Positions 41,275 to 50,971 of a stretch of DNA of 64,000 nt are shown here, in pieces; position 1 is the first letter of the stretch, and the number at the start of each line of letters is the position of its first letter. The translations under genes and the position numbers were made by a program. The stretch is from Symbiodinium natans. Its lineage: Eukaryota; Sar; Dinophyceae; Suessiales; Symbiodiniaceae. The DNA lies in NCBI GenBank assembly GCA_905221605.1, contig CAJNDS010002100.1, positions 286,001 through 350,000 of the forward strand. The letters run 5' to 3'. Below the pieces are notes generated by a model. It was not told where the DNA came from. It did not search any database and worked only from the letters and a program-made list of their open reading frames with translations.

Positions 41275-41472
41275 AAACCCTAAACCCTAAACCCTAAACC
41301 CTAAACCCTAAACCCTAAACCCTAAACCCTAAACCCTAAACCCTAAACCCCAAACCCCAAACCCCAAACCCCAAACCCTAAACCCTAAACCCTACACCCT
41401 AAACCCTAAACCCTAAACCCCAAACCCCAAACCCTAAACCCTAAACCCTAAGCCCTAAACCCTAAACCCTCA
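41275..41472 (+). repeat. CCCTAAA array with CCCCAAA block
   Basis: Canonical units with two runs of CCCCAAA, ending in CCCTCAG. Confidence 0.95.
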
Positions 41473-41473
41473 G

Positions 41474-41528
41474 GACTGGCATGGTCAAGAGCTACAACAG
41501 GAAAGGCTTCGGCTTCATCATGTGCCAG
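41474..41528 (+). CDS. cold-shock-domain-like exon
   Basis: The array ends in CCCTCAG at 41473. The frame TGMVKSYNRKGFGFIMCQ then matches the start of a cold-shock domain: Gly-x-Val-Lys-Ser-Tyr on strand 1 and the RNP1 motif Lys-Gly-Phe-Gly-Phe-Ile on strand 2. It ends at CAG|GC, a likely GC donor. Cold-shock domains bind RNA or single-stranded DNA. Only the first third is present here; the rest would lie in downstream exons that I cannot identify. Confidence 0.6.
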
Positions 41529-41569
41529 GCGTGGCACCTGTGATCGCAGCGCTGAGGCCCCTAAGCCTC

Positions 41570-41640
41570 GGTTTAGGGTTTAGGGTTTGGGGTTTGGGGT
41601 TTAGGGTTTGGGGTTTGGGTTTGGCGTTTGGGGTTTAGCA
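41570..41640 (-). repeat. TTTAGGG/TTTGGGG tract
   Basis: Mixed TTTAGGG and TTTGGGG units. Confidence 0.85.
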
Positions 41641-41807
41641 AGTTCATGAGTAGTCAGAAGTAGGGTTCCAACCTTCTGAACCCCAAAATAAAACCCCTAG
41701 GCCCGAAATGAGGGTTTACGAAAATAGGGGACCCCCATTATAGAGCCCCAAATAGTAGGATTCCCTTATAATCAGGACCCCAATAAGGTACCCCTAATTT
41801 CGGAAAC

Positions 41808-41871
41808 CCTAAACTCTAAACCCTAAACCCTAAACCCTAAACCCTAAACCCTAAACCCTAAACCCTAAACC

Positions 41872-41945
<74 letters not shown>

Positions 41946-42025
41946 ACCCTAAACCCTAAACCCTACACCCTAAACCCTAAACCCTAAACCCTAAACCCTA
42001 AACCCTAAACCCTAAACCCTAAACC
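41808..42025 (+). repeat. CCCTAAA array with CCCTCAA block
   Basis: Eleven consecutive CCCTCAA units (41871-41949) are embedded between CCCTAAA units. Confidence 0.95.
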
Positions 42026-42105
42026 CCCAAATCCCCCACCACCAGGCCTCGGGTCTGAGAGCGCTCTTTTTTCAAGCTCGACGCCTCTGAATCCTGGGTT
42101 TGGCT

Positions 42106-42264
42106 TACTTGGAGGTTCATGGGACTGACTAACCACTTATAACTGGGCTGATAACCCTACTTTCAATTGGGATACCCCCTTTGAGGCCCTTTAGAGGGGC
42201 ATTAAAAGTAGGGTGATCAGTACAGTTATACTTGGTTTAGTAAGTACCATGAACCTCCAAGTAC
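42106..42264. mobile_element. family A inverted-repeat element (best copy)
   Basis: The perfect 16-bp inverted termini ACTTGGAGGTTCATGG and CCATGAACCTCCAAGT are flanked by TA on each side if the outer base is counted as target. The interior is 125 bp with ACTTATAACTGG and CAGTTATACTTGG; no coding capacity. The TA flank would suit a Tc1/mariner-type MITE (inference). Confidence 0.8.
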
Positions 42265-42320
42265 GCACTAAGCCCAGCCACATCCCCAAGAGCCTAAGCA
42301 GTTAAGAAGGAGGGTTCTTC

Positions 42321-42454
42321 TACTTGGAGGCGCAGGGTACTTATATCCCGAAATATAGCTGTACTTATGAGCCCCCCCCCCCCCCCCACGTCCCCTAAGT
42401 AGGTTATAAGTAGACTTATAACTGTGGTTATCAGTACCCATGAACCTCCAAGTA
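42321..42454. mobile_element. family A inverted-repeat element
   Basis: TACTTGGAGGCGCAGGGTAC at the left and GTACCCATGAACCTCCAAGTA at the right (outer TA included), with a 15-C run and AAGTAGACTTATAACTG inside. It lies 56 bp after the previous copy and is more like the one at 6878. Sequences are quoted up to 20 bases. Confidence 0.75.
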
Positions 42455-42734
42455 GACCCCAAGGATCCACCACCGTAGAGTCAGGGTTGTCTAAATAGGA
42501 GTCTAGGATCCCATGGTCCACACCCAGATATGACCATTGTCTGCATGCTTCGTAGGCTTTTAGGATTTTGGGTTCGCGCCCTAAGTACCGCACCCCAGAA
42601 GTGTGAGACCCCCAACCGGGGCGTTGGCATTCCTCCCATGCGTAGCAGGACTTCGGGCCGACATGGTTCCACTCCGGGCCCCCAACCCCTCAAGCATTTG
42701 AAGGTGTTTTGTTTTGTTCATGCCCGGGGCGGGG

Positions 42735-42788
42735 GTTTAGGGTTTAGGGTTTAGGGTTTAGGGTTTAGGGTTTAGGGTTTAGGGTTTG
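42735..42788 (-). repeat. TTTAGGG array
   Basis: Seven perfect units. Confidence 0.95.
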
Positions 42789-42864
42789 CTGCAGGGAATA
42801 GAGGGAGCAGGCCGAAGGGGCCCCAAGTGCTGGAATCTTCCTCCTCCAGTGCCCTTGAAGCCAG

Positions 42865-42937
42865 GCCATCGAGCAGGACATCTACTTCTCCAGGGAGAGC
42901 CGCGCCCTCTCAGAATTGCCGCGGCCGCGTTTTGCAG
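42865..42937 (+). CDS. probable exon, unknown protein
   Basis: AAGCCAG at 42864 and a CAG|GTGTTT donor at 42938 bound 73 bases with an open frame AIEQDIYFSRESRALSELPR. Both splice sites are canonical. TTTAGGG follows at 42947. No family is recognised. Confidence 0.5.
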
Positions 42938-42946
42938 GTGTTTGGG

Positions 42947-43050
42947 TTTAGGGTTTAGGGTTTAGGGTTCAGGGTTCAGGGTTTAGGGTTTAGGGTTTAG
43001 GGTTTAGGGTTTAGGGTTTGGGTTTAGGGTTCTGTAGGGCTTCAGGGTTT
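42947..43050 (-). repeat. TTTAGGG array
   Basis: TTTAGGG with two TTCAGGG units. Confidence 0.92.
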
Positions 43051-43174
43051 CTGAGCCTTTAGGATGGGGGTTTCGAGTGCTCCGAGAGGAGGGGAGTGGC
43101 CGCTGTGTGAGATGGCACTTGAGCATCGCATGAAGTTGCCCGATTGATGGAAACCCTCTCCCCTAAACCCTTAA

Positions 43175-43318
43175 CCCGAAACCCGAAACCCTAAACCCTA
43201 AACCCTCAACCCCAAACCCTAAACCCTAAACCCTAAACCCTAAACCCTAAACCCTAAACCCTAAACCCTAAACCCTAAACCCTAAACCCTAAACCCTAAA
43301 CCCCCCCCCAACCCCCGC

Positions 43319-43347
<29 letters not shown>
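43175..43347 (+). repeat. CCCTAAA array and poly-C
   Basis: CCCTAAA units run into a C tract of over 25 bases at 43318-43347. Confidence 0.95.
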
Positions 43348-43349
<2 letters not shown>

Positions 43350-43361
43350 AGAGCCCACCAG

Positions 43362-43441
43362 AGGTTTGCACCCGAACCTGCAAACCTCCGACCTGGCTGG
43401 GGAGCAGATTCAGAGCTCCCGGCGATGCTTGGGCACGGCGC
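43362..43441 (+). CDS. possible exon
   Basis: After CCACCAG the frame GLHPNLQTSDLAGEQIQSSR is open to the TTTAGGGG array. A CCCTAAA/poly-C tract lies upstream. No family is recognised. Confidence 0.35.
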
Positions 43442-43710
43442 TTTAGGGGTTTAGGGGTTTAGGGGTTTAGGGTTTAGGGGTTTAGGGTTTAGGGGTTTAG
43501 GGGTTTAGGGGTTTAGGGTTTAGGGGTCTAGGGTTTAGGGGTTTAGGGTTTAGGGTTAAGGGGTTTGGGGGTTTAGGGTTTAGGGTTTGGGGGTTTAGGG
43601 TTTAGGGTTTGGGGGTTTAAGGGTTTGGGGTTTAGGGGTTTAGGGGTTTGGGGGTTTAGGGGTTAGGGGGTTGGGGGGTTAGGGGTTTAGGGGTCTGGGG
43701 TTTGGGGGTT
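43442..43710 (-). repeat. TTTAGGGG octamer array
   Basis: Predominantly 8-base TTTAGGGG units mixed with TTTAGGG and TTTGGGGG. The octamer is a distinct telomere-like variant. Confidence 0.95.
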
Positions 43711-44619
43711 AGGGTCAAGGGCGCTGTGGGTAGGTTTTAGGGCTTTCTGGGCAGGGTTTTGGCACGGTTTTGGGGCTTCAGAGTTTGGTGGCCTTAGGGC
43801 TTTAGGTTTTAGGGGGGGTTTGCGGGTGCTAGGGTTTAGATTGTAGGCCTTCGGGTTCGGGATTGTTGGGGTTCGCCGGTTCGTGGGTTTAAGATTCTGG
43901 GTTTGTCAGGGCTTAGAGCTTAAGGGCTTTGGTGTTGAGGGTTTGGCGTTAGGGCCAAATTTAGGCCTTGACCTGGACATTGTATACCCTTCAAGAGCCA
44001 ACATTGAGCGGACTGACTTGTGCCCTTACAAGTGGATGCAACGGCCTTAGCCGTTTAGGGCAGGGCACAAGACACATAAGCCCGGAGATTAATCACATTG
44101 AAGCCAAACAGCTCGAGCAGACCGCGAACAAATCCTCAACCCTGACACTCCTGTCCCCCACCGCTAAACGTCAAACGCCAGGTTCGAGATCCACCGCTTC
44201 GCGGACGGAAAGCTCCAGGACACCCCCCACCCCAAACCCCAAACCCCAAACCCCAGGCCCCAAGCCCCAAACCCCAAACCCCAAACCCTAAACCCCTATA
44301 CCCTAAACCCTAAACCCTCAGCCCTAGAACCCTAAACCCAAACACCCTAGAACCTTAAGCGTTTAGGGTTCGAGGTTTCGGCTTTCGGGCACTTGAATCG
44401 AGAAGACCGCGATGAACCCTAAAGCCCAAACCCTAGACCCTAAAGCTTGAACCTCAAAGATTCAGATCCGTTCCATCATGTGGTTTGTGGCACAGCACAT
44501 AGGGATCAAATCAGGGGGGTGAAAGGTAGACGAAGAGGCATGCATTTCCCATACCTTTTAGTCACCACAACCCGAAGATACTTCCCAGCCCAATGGATAG
44601 CCAACCCTGGTCTCAGGCT
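43711..44619. other. degenerate GGGTTT sequence and unassigned frame
   Basis: The 107-codon frame at 43968-44291 ends in Pro-Lys-Pro-Gln repeat sequence. Its N-terminal half is unique but unrecognised. Confidence 0.35.
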
Positions 44620-44722
44620 TTAGGGTTTAGGGTTTAGGGCTTAGGATTTAGGGTTTAGGGTTTAGGGTTTAGGGTTTAGGATTTAGGGTTTAGGGTTTAG
44701 GGTTTAGGGTTTAGGGTTTAGC
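44620..44722 (-). repeat. TTTAGGG array
   Basis: Fifteen units with two ATTTAGG variants. Confidence 0.95.
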
Positions 44723-44909
44723 GTATGCGTCCACACATCGCAACCTGAAATCTGCCGAGCAAGCGCCGAAGCGCGCCCAACACTCCGCGCGCAGGGCTTG
44801 AGCAAGCAAAAAAAGCCTTAATCCTAAACCCTAAAACCCTGAACCCTAAACCCTAAACCCTAAACCCTCTTACGCCCTGAGCTAAATGAAGCCGAAGCCC
44901 GACCTCCAG

Positions 44910-44970
44910 GCGCGAAATCTCCGCGCCCTGGGCGATGTGAGGGACTTTCAACTCGGGAGCTGCGAATGGG
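44910..44970 (+). CDS. possible exon
   Basis: CCTCCAG at 44909 and GTTTATATGG at 44971 bound the frame ARNLRALGDVRDFQLGSCEW. A CCCTAAA tract lies upstream and a GGTTTAT-type repeat downstream. No family is recognised. Confidence 0.4.
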
Positions 44971-45170
44971 GTTTATATGGGTTTTAGGTTGTGTAGGCTT
45001 TTTTTTTTTTTCCGGTTTTTTGGGTTTATAGGGTTTATGGGGTTTATTGTTTTTTTTGGGGTTTGCTGGGGTTTATTGGGGGTTTATTGGGGTTTATTGA
45101 GGTTTATTGGGGTTTATTGTGGTTTATAGGGTTTATAGGGTTTAGAGGGTTTGTAGGGTTTTTGCGGTGA
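44971..45170 (-). repeat. GGTTTATTGG minisatellite
   Basis: Degenerate 10-11 bp units of GGGGTTTATT with T runs. Confidence 0.8.
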
Positions 45171-45347
45171 ATGGTTCTTGTTGGTCTGGGGTGTTTAGGG
45201 TGTGTAGGGGTTTGCGTTTATAGTTCTTTGGTTAGGGTTTAGGACTGGGTCTAGGACCTAGAGATCCCTTTGTCGAAGGTTCCTCTTTAGGGTTTAGGGT
45301 TTAGGGTTTAGGGTTTAGGGTTTAGGGTTTAGGGGGACCCTCCTGTT

Positions 45348-45436
45348 TGGAAGCTCGACTTTTCGGGAGCCACCTTGGGTCTGAGGAGCGGTTTTGACGC
45401 CTTCACCACCGTGTTGCTATATGCCCTCGACCCGAG
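45348..45436 (+). CDS. possible exon, unknown protein
   Basis: The frame WKLDFSGATLGLRSGFDAFT, then TVLLYALDP, is protein-like and is ended by a CCGAG|GTCG donor. A TTTAGGG array lies directly upstream (45290-45335), so the left edge is unclear. No family is recognised. Confidence 0.4.
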
Positions 45437-45949
45437 GTCGTAGCCTCTTCGGCAAAGGTTTGACTAAACACTTGTTTACCTAGCCGCGTCTTCTTATCTC
45501 GGTTTCTTCTCATGGGTTGTACCACAGCTTGAACACTAAACCGTAAACCTTCATCTCTAAGCCCTTAGCCGGTGGAGCTGAATGAGATGAAAGCTAAGGT
45601 CAGCGACTTCAAGGGAAGCAGCTACGGTGCCAACAGGACGAACTCTCTTGCATCGACAGTTAGCTTGGTGGAGCCGTTAAATCGTTTATGTTTCCTGGGT
45701 GCTCAAACAACCGCAAACGGGTGATCTTCAAAACGCATTCCCTTTGTGAGAATCCTTGTCTTGAAGAAAATGGTTGTTTCAAGTCCTTGTCTTTGAGAAA
45801 TGGTTGTCTTAAAGACAACTGTTTGTAAACGTGGCTTGCGTTCCCAGGTATGGTTTGCTTTGAAAAAGTTTAGGCGTTGTTGGCGCGACGTGCTAGGCGG
45901 CATTCCATTTTGGCCTTACACGGTCCTTAAAGGAGGGGGGTTCAAGGGG
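45437..45949. other. unique sequence with short internal repeat
   Basis: CCTTGTCTTGAAGAAAATGG and CCTTGTCTTTGAGAAATGG are tandem near-repeats at 45750-45800. No gene supported. Confidence 0.4.
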
Positions 45950-46131
45950 TTTAGGGTTTAGGGTTTTGGGTTTTGGGTTTAGGGGCATGTAACCCAAAGT
46001 TCCCTTATACTCCCCACGACTCCCCAAGGCTCCCGAAGCTTCCGAGGTTCCCTATACGTACCTGGCCCCCATGAACCCCACTCCCTTATTCAAGGTACTT
46101 ATACCCCTACTTGTAACTACCCATGAACCAG

Positions 46132-46290
46132 GAACCCTAAACCCTAAACCCTAAACCCTAAACCCTAAACCCTAAACCCTAAACCCTAAACCCTAAACCC
46201 TAAACCCTAAACCCTAAACCCTAAACCCTAAACCCTAAACCCCTAAACCCTAAACCTTAAACCCTAAACTCTAAACCCTAAACTCAAGGC
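46132..46290 (+). repeat. CCCTAAA array fused to half a family A element
   Basis: About 22 units. The preceding 46090-46131 is the right half of family A (TACTTATACCCC...CCATGAACC), cut by the array. Confidence 0.92.
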
Positions 46291-46327
46291 CGAGGCCGCC
46301 CCGCTACGTTGGGGGGCGGCGCCTAAG

Positions 46328-46374
46328 CCCCTCGACCTCGATGGCGCAAGCCGACCCAGGTCGTTCGCCCGCCT
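46328..46374 (-). CDS. diverged inverted copy of the island at 51221
   Basis: Read on the minus strand it gives GGRTTWVGLRHRGRG, against GGQATWVDFRHGGRG at 51221-51280 on the plus strand. It is a duplicated exon piece of unknown function. Confidence 0.4.
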
Positions 46375-46910
46375 CCCACAGCTCGGAGGTCAGTAGCACG
46401 TTCTCCTCCACACCCTAGACCCAGAACTTTTGGTCTGGGGGCCCGCCCTTACCCCCAAGCGCCCCACTGCCGGGAATTCCGGCTCCCTCGCCACAGCGTG
46501 CCCAGGCTGACCAGGCCCTCTGGCCGGCTCAGGGGGCGGGTGCTCCTTTTCTATTTTTGGTGCGGTCACCTTGCTGCGACCCGCCTGAGACCCCCTGAAA
46601 CGCCCCTCAAACCCTCCTGGGACCCCCCCCGGACCCCTGAGACCCACCTGAAAACGTTTGTGACGTTCTCGCATTTACCCCACTGGGACGGTCTTGCAAC
46701 CTGATTTTTTAGAGGTGGACTGTTGCCTTGAGTTTAGGCCTAAACCCTCAAAGGAATAGGTTTGGGTGGCCTTGCCGCCTCGGACGGCGTGGGGTGGGAG
46801 AAAAGTGTTTGATGGCCTTCCACAATCGGGCCAAAGCTGCTCTTCGCGCTTCACGAAGCTATCGAGCTTGTTCCAAAGCCTAACCTTCACAGCATCTACG
46901 CCCTATCACA
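46375..46910. other. GC-rich unique sequence
   Basis: Overlapping frames on both strands at 46390-46704, none recognised. Confidence 0.35.
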
Positions 46911-47013
46911 GCAAACCCTAAGCCCTAAGCCCTAAGACCTAAACCCTAAACCCGAAACCCGAAACGCTAAACCCTAAACCCTGGTGCCTGTAGACCCCTT
47001 ACCTTACTTGCAG

Positions 47014-47111
47014 GGAGTACGGCGCTGGTGTCCGCGCCCAGTTCTTCAACTCGAGGGGCCCCGGGGGCCTCCAGGCCGGCTTTTGGGGAGGAGGTCGCAG
47101 GGTATGTCAAG
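47014..47111 (+). CDS. probable exon, unknown protein
   Basis: CCCTAAA, then pyrimidine-rich ACCTTACTTGCAG, ends at 47013. A 98-base island with the frame EYGAGVRAQFFNSRGPGGLQ, then AGFWGGGRR, runs to GTTTAGGG at 47112. Its last 25 bases recur at 51026-51050 next to a family A fragment. No family is recognised; the edges are excellent. Confidence 0.55.
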
Positions 47112-47200
47112 GTTTAGGGTTTAGGGTTTAGGGTTTAGGGTTTAGGGTTTAGGGTTTAGGGTTCAGGGTTCAGGGTTCAGGGTTTAGGGTTTAGGGTGCC
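47112..47200 (-). repeat. TTTAGGG array at presumed intron start
   Basis: Twelve units with three TTCAGGG variants. Confidence 0.95.
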
Positions 47201-47632
47201 AGCCAGAGTCTCTACCTTTGTAGGGCTAGGTTCTCATTGTACAGACCCCATTTGACAAAACAGGGGTGTGGGGAACCCAATTTCGGCACCAGCAACCCTC
47301 AATTAGGTATTATTTTGGCCTCACTCCTGTGAGGCGTCAGCCAGGGCGGGCAGAAGACCCCCCCTCAGAAAAAAGAATATTCCTCCTTACAAGCGTAACA
47401 TAGGGATTAGTCTTGTGTTTGGGGCGGCTCTTCAGCAAACAGTAGAGAAAAAACCCCTTATACAAGCTCAGGGCTTCGAAGGTCTCTAGGGGGCGATTAA
47501 GTGACTTGACAATCATCGGGAGATCTGGTCCTGATCTCCTCAATTCTGTCGTGGAAATCAGTGTGACCACTTGGAGGCCCTTTTTGACTTCGTAAGTAGG
47601 GTTAGTACGGAGGGTTTTTGGGATTACCCGGG

Positions 47633-47731
47633 GACTCCAATACCCCTTAATGAAGGAGTGGTCCTGAATTCATGATAGGGTTCCTTATATAGTTGAAGGG
47701 AATATTTCCTTACTTAAGGGGTAGTGGAGTC
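47633..47731. mobile_element. family C inverted-repeat element
   Basis: GACTCCAATACCCCTTAA at the left and TTAAGGGGTAGTGGAGTC at the right are inverted partners with two mismatches. 99 bp, non-coding. Confidence 0.7.
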
Positions 47732-48404
47732 TCAGATTATTATCGGGTTTCTGGGGGATACGAAGGTCTTGGTCAAAAAAGGCTTCCACACAAGAACTGA
47801 AAGCAATCTGTATCAAGCATGGGTTTCGAGTTTAGGGTTAGGGTTTCGGGTTTAGCAATGAGCGAAAACACGCCGAAACCCTGCAAGATCTAAATGCAAT
47901 CTCCCGGAACATGGGCCCCTCCCGTGACCCCTCTACATTACGAGGTTTCGGGACGGACCTCAACTGTTGTTTGCTTCATTGAGACGCAGGAACATTCCAT
48001 TGTCAACTCCCACAGCAACAGTGCAATCTGGTGTTTAGGCCGCGGCTGTTGCCATACAGAGTCCGTATAAACACACGTATAGCCTTGAGTGCGCAACCCA
48101 TCCCTGTGCTATGCAGCGGGGTTCAGGGCCCCCAGGTTTTGGGTTTCCCTAAATCAACCCTAAACCCTGAACCCTAAGCCCTAAACCCCTGCGGCCGTAG
48201 AGTCTGGGTGGGGGGGGGTTTTGCCAAAGGAGCCCCTACCCCCTGTGTGTAACCGCCCATGGTCCGTGAGTGCGCGCGGTGTGGTTGGCACCTCCATGAA
48301 AAAGCATGCCGGGGGCGTTTTGAAGTTTTTGGGGGTGTAAGGGAGGGGATGGGGAGGGTTCCCTCCCCCACATCCATCCAACACGCCGCCAGGGACGGCG
48401 GACC
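47732..48404. other. unique sequence, no gene supported
   Basis: Short frames only. Confidence 0.4.
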
Positions 48405-48535
48405 CTAAACCCTAAAATCTAAAATCTAAAATCTAAAATCCCTAAACCCTAAAATCCCTAAACCCTAAAATCCCTAAACCCTAAACCCTAAACCCTAAAC
48501 CCTAAAATCCCTAAACCCAAAACCCTAAACCCTAC
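48405..48535 (+). repeat. CCCTAAA/CCCTAAAAT array
   Basis: Mixed CCCTAAA and AAAATCCCTAAA units. Confidence 0.9.
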
Positions 48536-48554
48536 TAACCAACAGTAAGTAAAG

Positions 48555-48620
48555 TCTTGTGGCAAGGATGAAGATCGGAGCCGAGATTGGTACTGCAAGG
48601 GCTGCGGAAGCCCCGGCTGG
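48555..48620 (+). CDS. zinc-finger-like exon (RanBP2 type, first half)
   Basis: After the CCCTAAA array and ACTAACCAACAG the frame CGKDEDRSRDWYCKGCGSPG ends at GTTTAGGG (48621). Asp-Trp-Tyr-Cys-x2-Cys-Gly is the N-terminal half of a RanBP2-type finger, which binds RNA or ubiquitin in other proteins. The second half would need a Asn-Phe...Cys-x2-Cys segment such as the island at 49212. Confidence 0.5.
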
Positions 48621-48667
48621 GTTTAGGGTTTAGGGTTTAGGGTTTAGGGTTTCGGGTTTAGGGTTGC
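48621..48667 (-). repeat. TTTAGGG tract at presumed intron start
   Basis: Six units beginning at the exon edge. Confidence 0.95.
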
Positions 48668-48743
48668 CCTTGGCCCTAGACATCAGCCCCGCAGGGGAGC
48701 TTGCACGAAGGGGTTTAGGGTTTAGGTTTAGGGTTTTAGAGGT

Positions 48744-48827
48744 TGGGAGTGCTGGCAGTTCCATGAACTGTCACGTCCGGAGGCGAGGAGGACTGCATTC
48801 AACGGACAGTCGCAAGACCCTGCTGGG
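48744..48827 (+). CDS. possible exon, unknown protein
   Basis: Twenty-eight codons (WECWQFHELSRPEARRTAFN, then GQSQDPAG) end exactly at GTTTAGGG. A TTTAGGG tract also lies upstream. Family unknown. Confidence 0.4.
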
Positions 48828-49211
48828 GTTTAGGGTTTAGGGTTTATTGTTTAGGGTTTGGGGTTCAGGGTTCCGGGTTTAGGGTTTAGGAGTCTCATCT
48901 GGTAGACAGGGTGGGAAGGTTCATAACACACAGCATCTCCTCAACCGTAAACCCCCTACCCTGAACCGTAAGCTCTCAACACTGAACGCTTAAGCCTAGA
49001 TCCACCAAGCTCCTAAGCCTAAACTCCGAAGGACCTCGCCTCCAAACCCTAAACCCTTAACCCCCAACCCTTCGGCAATTGGGGCCCAAAACGTTATAGC
49101 CCTAAACCCTTAACCTTAAACCCTAAACCCGAAACTCTACGCCCGAAATCCTAAACCCTAAGCCCTAAACCCCTAAACCCTGAATCCCTCCCCAAAACCC
49201 ACAACCCAAAG

Positions 49212-49273
49212 GTGGCGAGCGAAACTTCATGAAGCGCTTCGAGTGTTTCAAGTGTGCCGCTCCCCAGACTTGC
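49212..49273 (+). CDS. zinc-finger-like exon (RanBP2 type, second half)
   Basis: The frame GERNFMKRFECFKCAAPQTC carries Asn-Phe...Arg-x2-Cys-Phe-Lys-Cys, the C-terminal half of a RanBP2-type finger. The acceptor is CCCAAAG. The donor is GT at 49275 or near the TTTAGGG tract at 49286. Spacing to the half at 48555 is a few residues too long for a single finger, so the two may belong to different fingers. Confidence 0.55.
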
Positions 49274-49544
49274 GGTGTGTTCAGGGTTTAGGGTTTAGGG
49301 TTTAGGGTTGACTGGGCCTGGGTTCCAAATGTCGTCGAATGTTCCGTAAGGGCGATTTCTGCACGCGACCCCAATAGAGGGTTCGGAAAAATTTCAAGTA
49401 GTATTCCCTTCTGGTCCCTATGTACTTATACTATAATCAATCCCCCCCCCACCCCCTCCCCCCAAAACACTATTCTAATTATTAAGGCCCCCACATTTTC
49501 ACTCTAAACCCAGCCTTAACCCATAAGGCCCCTAAACCCGAACT

Positions 49545-49640
49545 ACTGGACGTCCCCGGCACCGTGTCGACACCACCGGCTTTGGCGTGTGCTTGCTGTC
49601 TTCGGACATATTCCACGGCCAGCAGATGGACTTCCCCAAG
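49545..49640 (+). CDS. possible exon, unknown protein
   Basis: The frame HRVDTTGFGVCLLSSDIFHG, then QQMDFPK, is protein-like and ends at AAG|GCATGT, a likely GC donor. No family is recognised. Confidence 0.45.
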
Positions 49641-49665
49641 GCATGTTTTTCCTAAAGCCCCCAAA

Positions 49666-49782
49666 CTTGGGATGTTGCCCCTTATACGAACAGCTAGCAG
49701 TCCTTAATAGGGATTTTTAATAGGGGGGACTCTAATCCCATTAAGGACGGTTACTATAAGAGGGGGTAGCATCCCAACCTCA
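49666..49782. mobile_element. family D inverted-repeat element
   Basis: CTTGGGATGTTGCCCCTTAT at the left and ATAAGAGGGGGTAGCATCCC at the right are imperfect inverted partners. The interior AGTCCTTAATAGGGATT is mirrored by AATCCCATTAAGGAC. Confidence 0.7.
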
Positions 49783-50130
49783 AGCCCTCAAACCCTAAAC
49801 TAAAAGCCCTAATTCCCGCCCTTTCATGAGATGGTTGCTGGAGCTGCGCAATGCAGAGCCTTCAAACCTCCTAGAAAGCCCCGGGGTTAGGGGTTTAGGG
49901 TTTACAGCGTGGTGCAGATTTAAGGTTGAGGTTCAGTTTGGTGTGTTTAGGCTGTAGACCTTAAGCTGCATTTTGTTTGGGCGGTTAGGGCTGAGGGCGT
50001 ATCTGGGATGTAGGGCTTCGGTTTTAGAATGTTTTTTTTTTTTTTTTTTTGGGGGGGGGGGGGGGAATGGCAGTTTGGGATTTCTGTTGGGTGTTTGGGG
50101 ATTACACTCAAACCCTAGAAGCCCTAAACC

Positions 50131-50302
50131 TGCCATTTGATTAAGCACAAAATATTCTTACTTACTTCTAAGGGCAATATAGAGATGATAACCTCTCAAT
50201 TTTCTTAAGCACAAAATATTCTTACTTACTTATAAGGGCAATATAGAGATGATAACCTCTCATTTTTTTTGGGGGGGGGGGGGGTCCTTAAACAAATAGT
50301 AG
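50131..50302. mobile_element. family B element with 64-bp internal duplication
   Basis: The ends CCATTTGATTAAG and CTTAAACAAATAGTAG are inverted partners. The segment 50141-50204 is repeated at 50205-50268 with one or two changes. It ends in a T/G homopolymer. Confidence 0.7.
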
Positions 50303-50379
50303 AAACACGTTTCTCGAATGTTTGGGCTTTGACGGGTGCAGGGGTTGGTCGAAGACCGTCAAACCTTTGCGCTCAGAAC

Positions 50380-50560
50380 TGACCCTAAACCCTAAACCCT
50401 AAACCCTAAACCCTAAACCCTAAACCCTAAACCCTAAACCCTAAACCCTAAACCCTAAACCCTAAACCCTAAACCCTAAACCCTAAACCCTAAATTTAAA
50501 CTGTTTAAACCCTAAACTAAACCCTAAACCTTAAACCGTAAACCCTAGGCCCTAAACGCT
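50380..50560 (+). repeat. CCCTAAA array
   Basis: About 17 perfect units, then degenerate. Confidence 0.95.
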
Positions 50561-50818
50561 AAACCCTAAGACCGAAGTAAGGATCCCAAGCCCTAAGCCC
50601 CAAACCCTAGGAGAAAACACCTAGAAAAAACACATCGGACTTCTGGGTAGGCCATTGGCATGTTTCATGTTTCCGTTTTTGGGATCACATCTCCGATTTT
50701 TTCAGAGGATTTAGAGGGCCAATGAACCCTAAACCCTCAACCCTAAACCCCAAACCCGCAACCCCAAACCCTGAACCCTAAACCCTAAACCCTAAACCCT
50801 AAACCCCAGAGCTCCCAG

Positions 50819-50880
50819 GCAAGGCGCCGAAGCCCCCCGAAGCGCCCGGCGACCAGCCAGTAGCGCCTCCAGGCGCTTTG
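50819..50880 (+). CDS. possible Pro/Ala-rich exon
   Basis: After GCTCCCAG the frame KAPKPPEAPGDQPVAPPGAL is open up to a poly-G run. A CCCTAAA tract lies upstream and TTTAGGG from 50918. Low complexity makes this weak. Confidence 0.3.

Positions 50881-50917
<37 letters not shown>
50881..50917 (+). repeat. poly-G run of about 37
   Basis: The longest homopolymer in the window, directly before a TTTAGGG tract. Confidence 0.95.
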
Positions 50918-50919
<2 letters not shown>

Positions 50920-50971
50920 TTAGGGTTTAGGGTTTAGGGTTTGGGGTTTGGGGTTTGGGGTTTAGGGTTTA

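Noticed and set aside
42294-42593. 99-codon minus-strand ORF.
   Set aside because: It reads through a family A inverted-repeat element.
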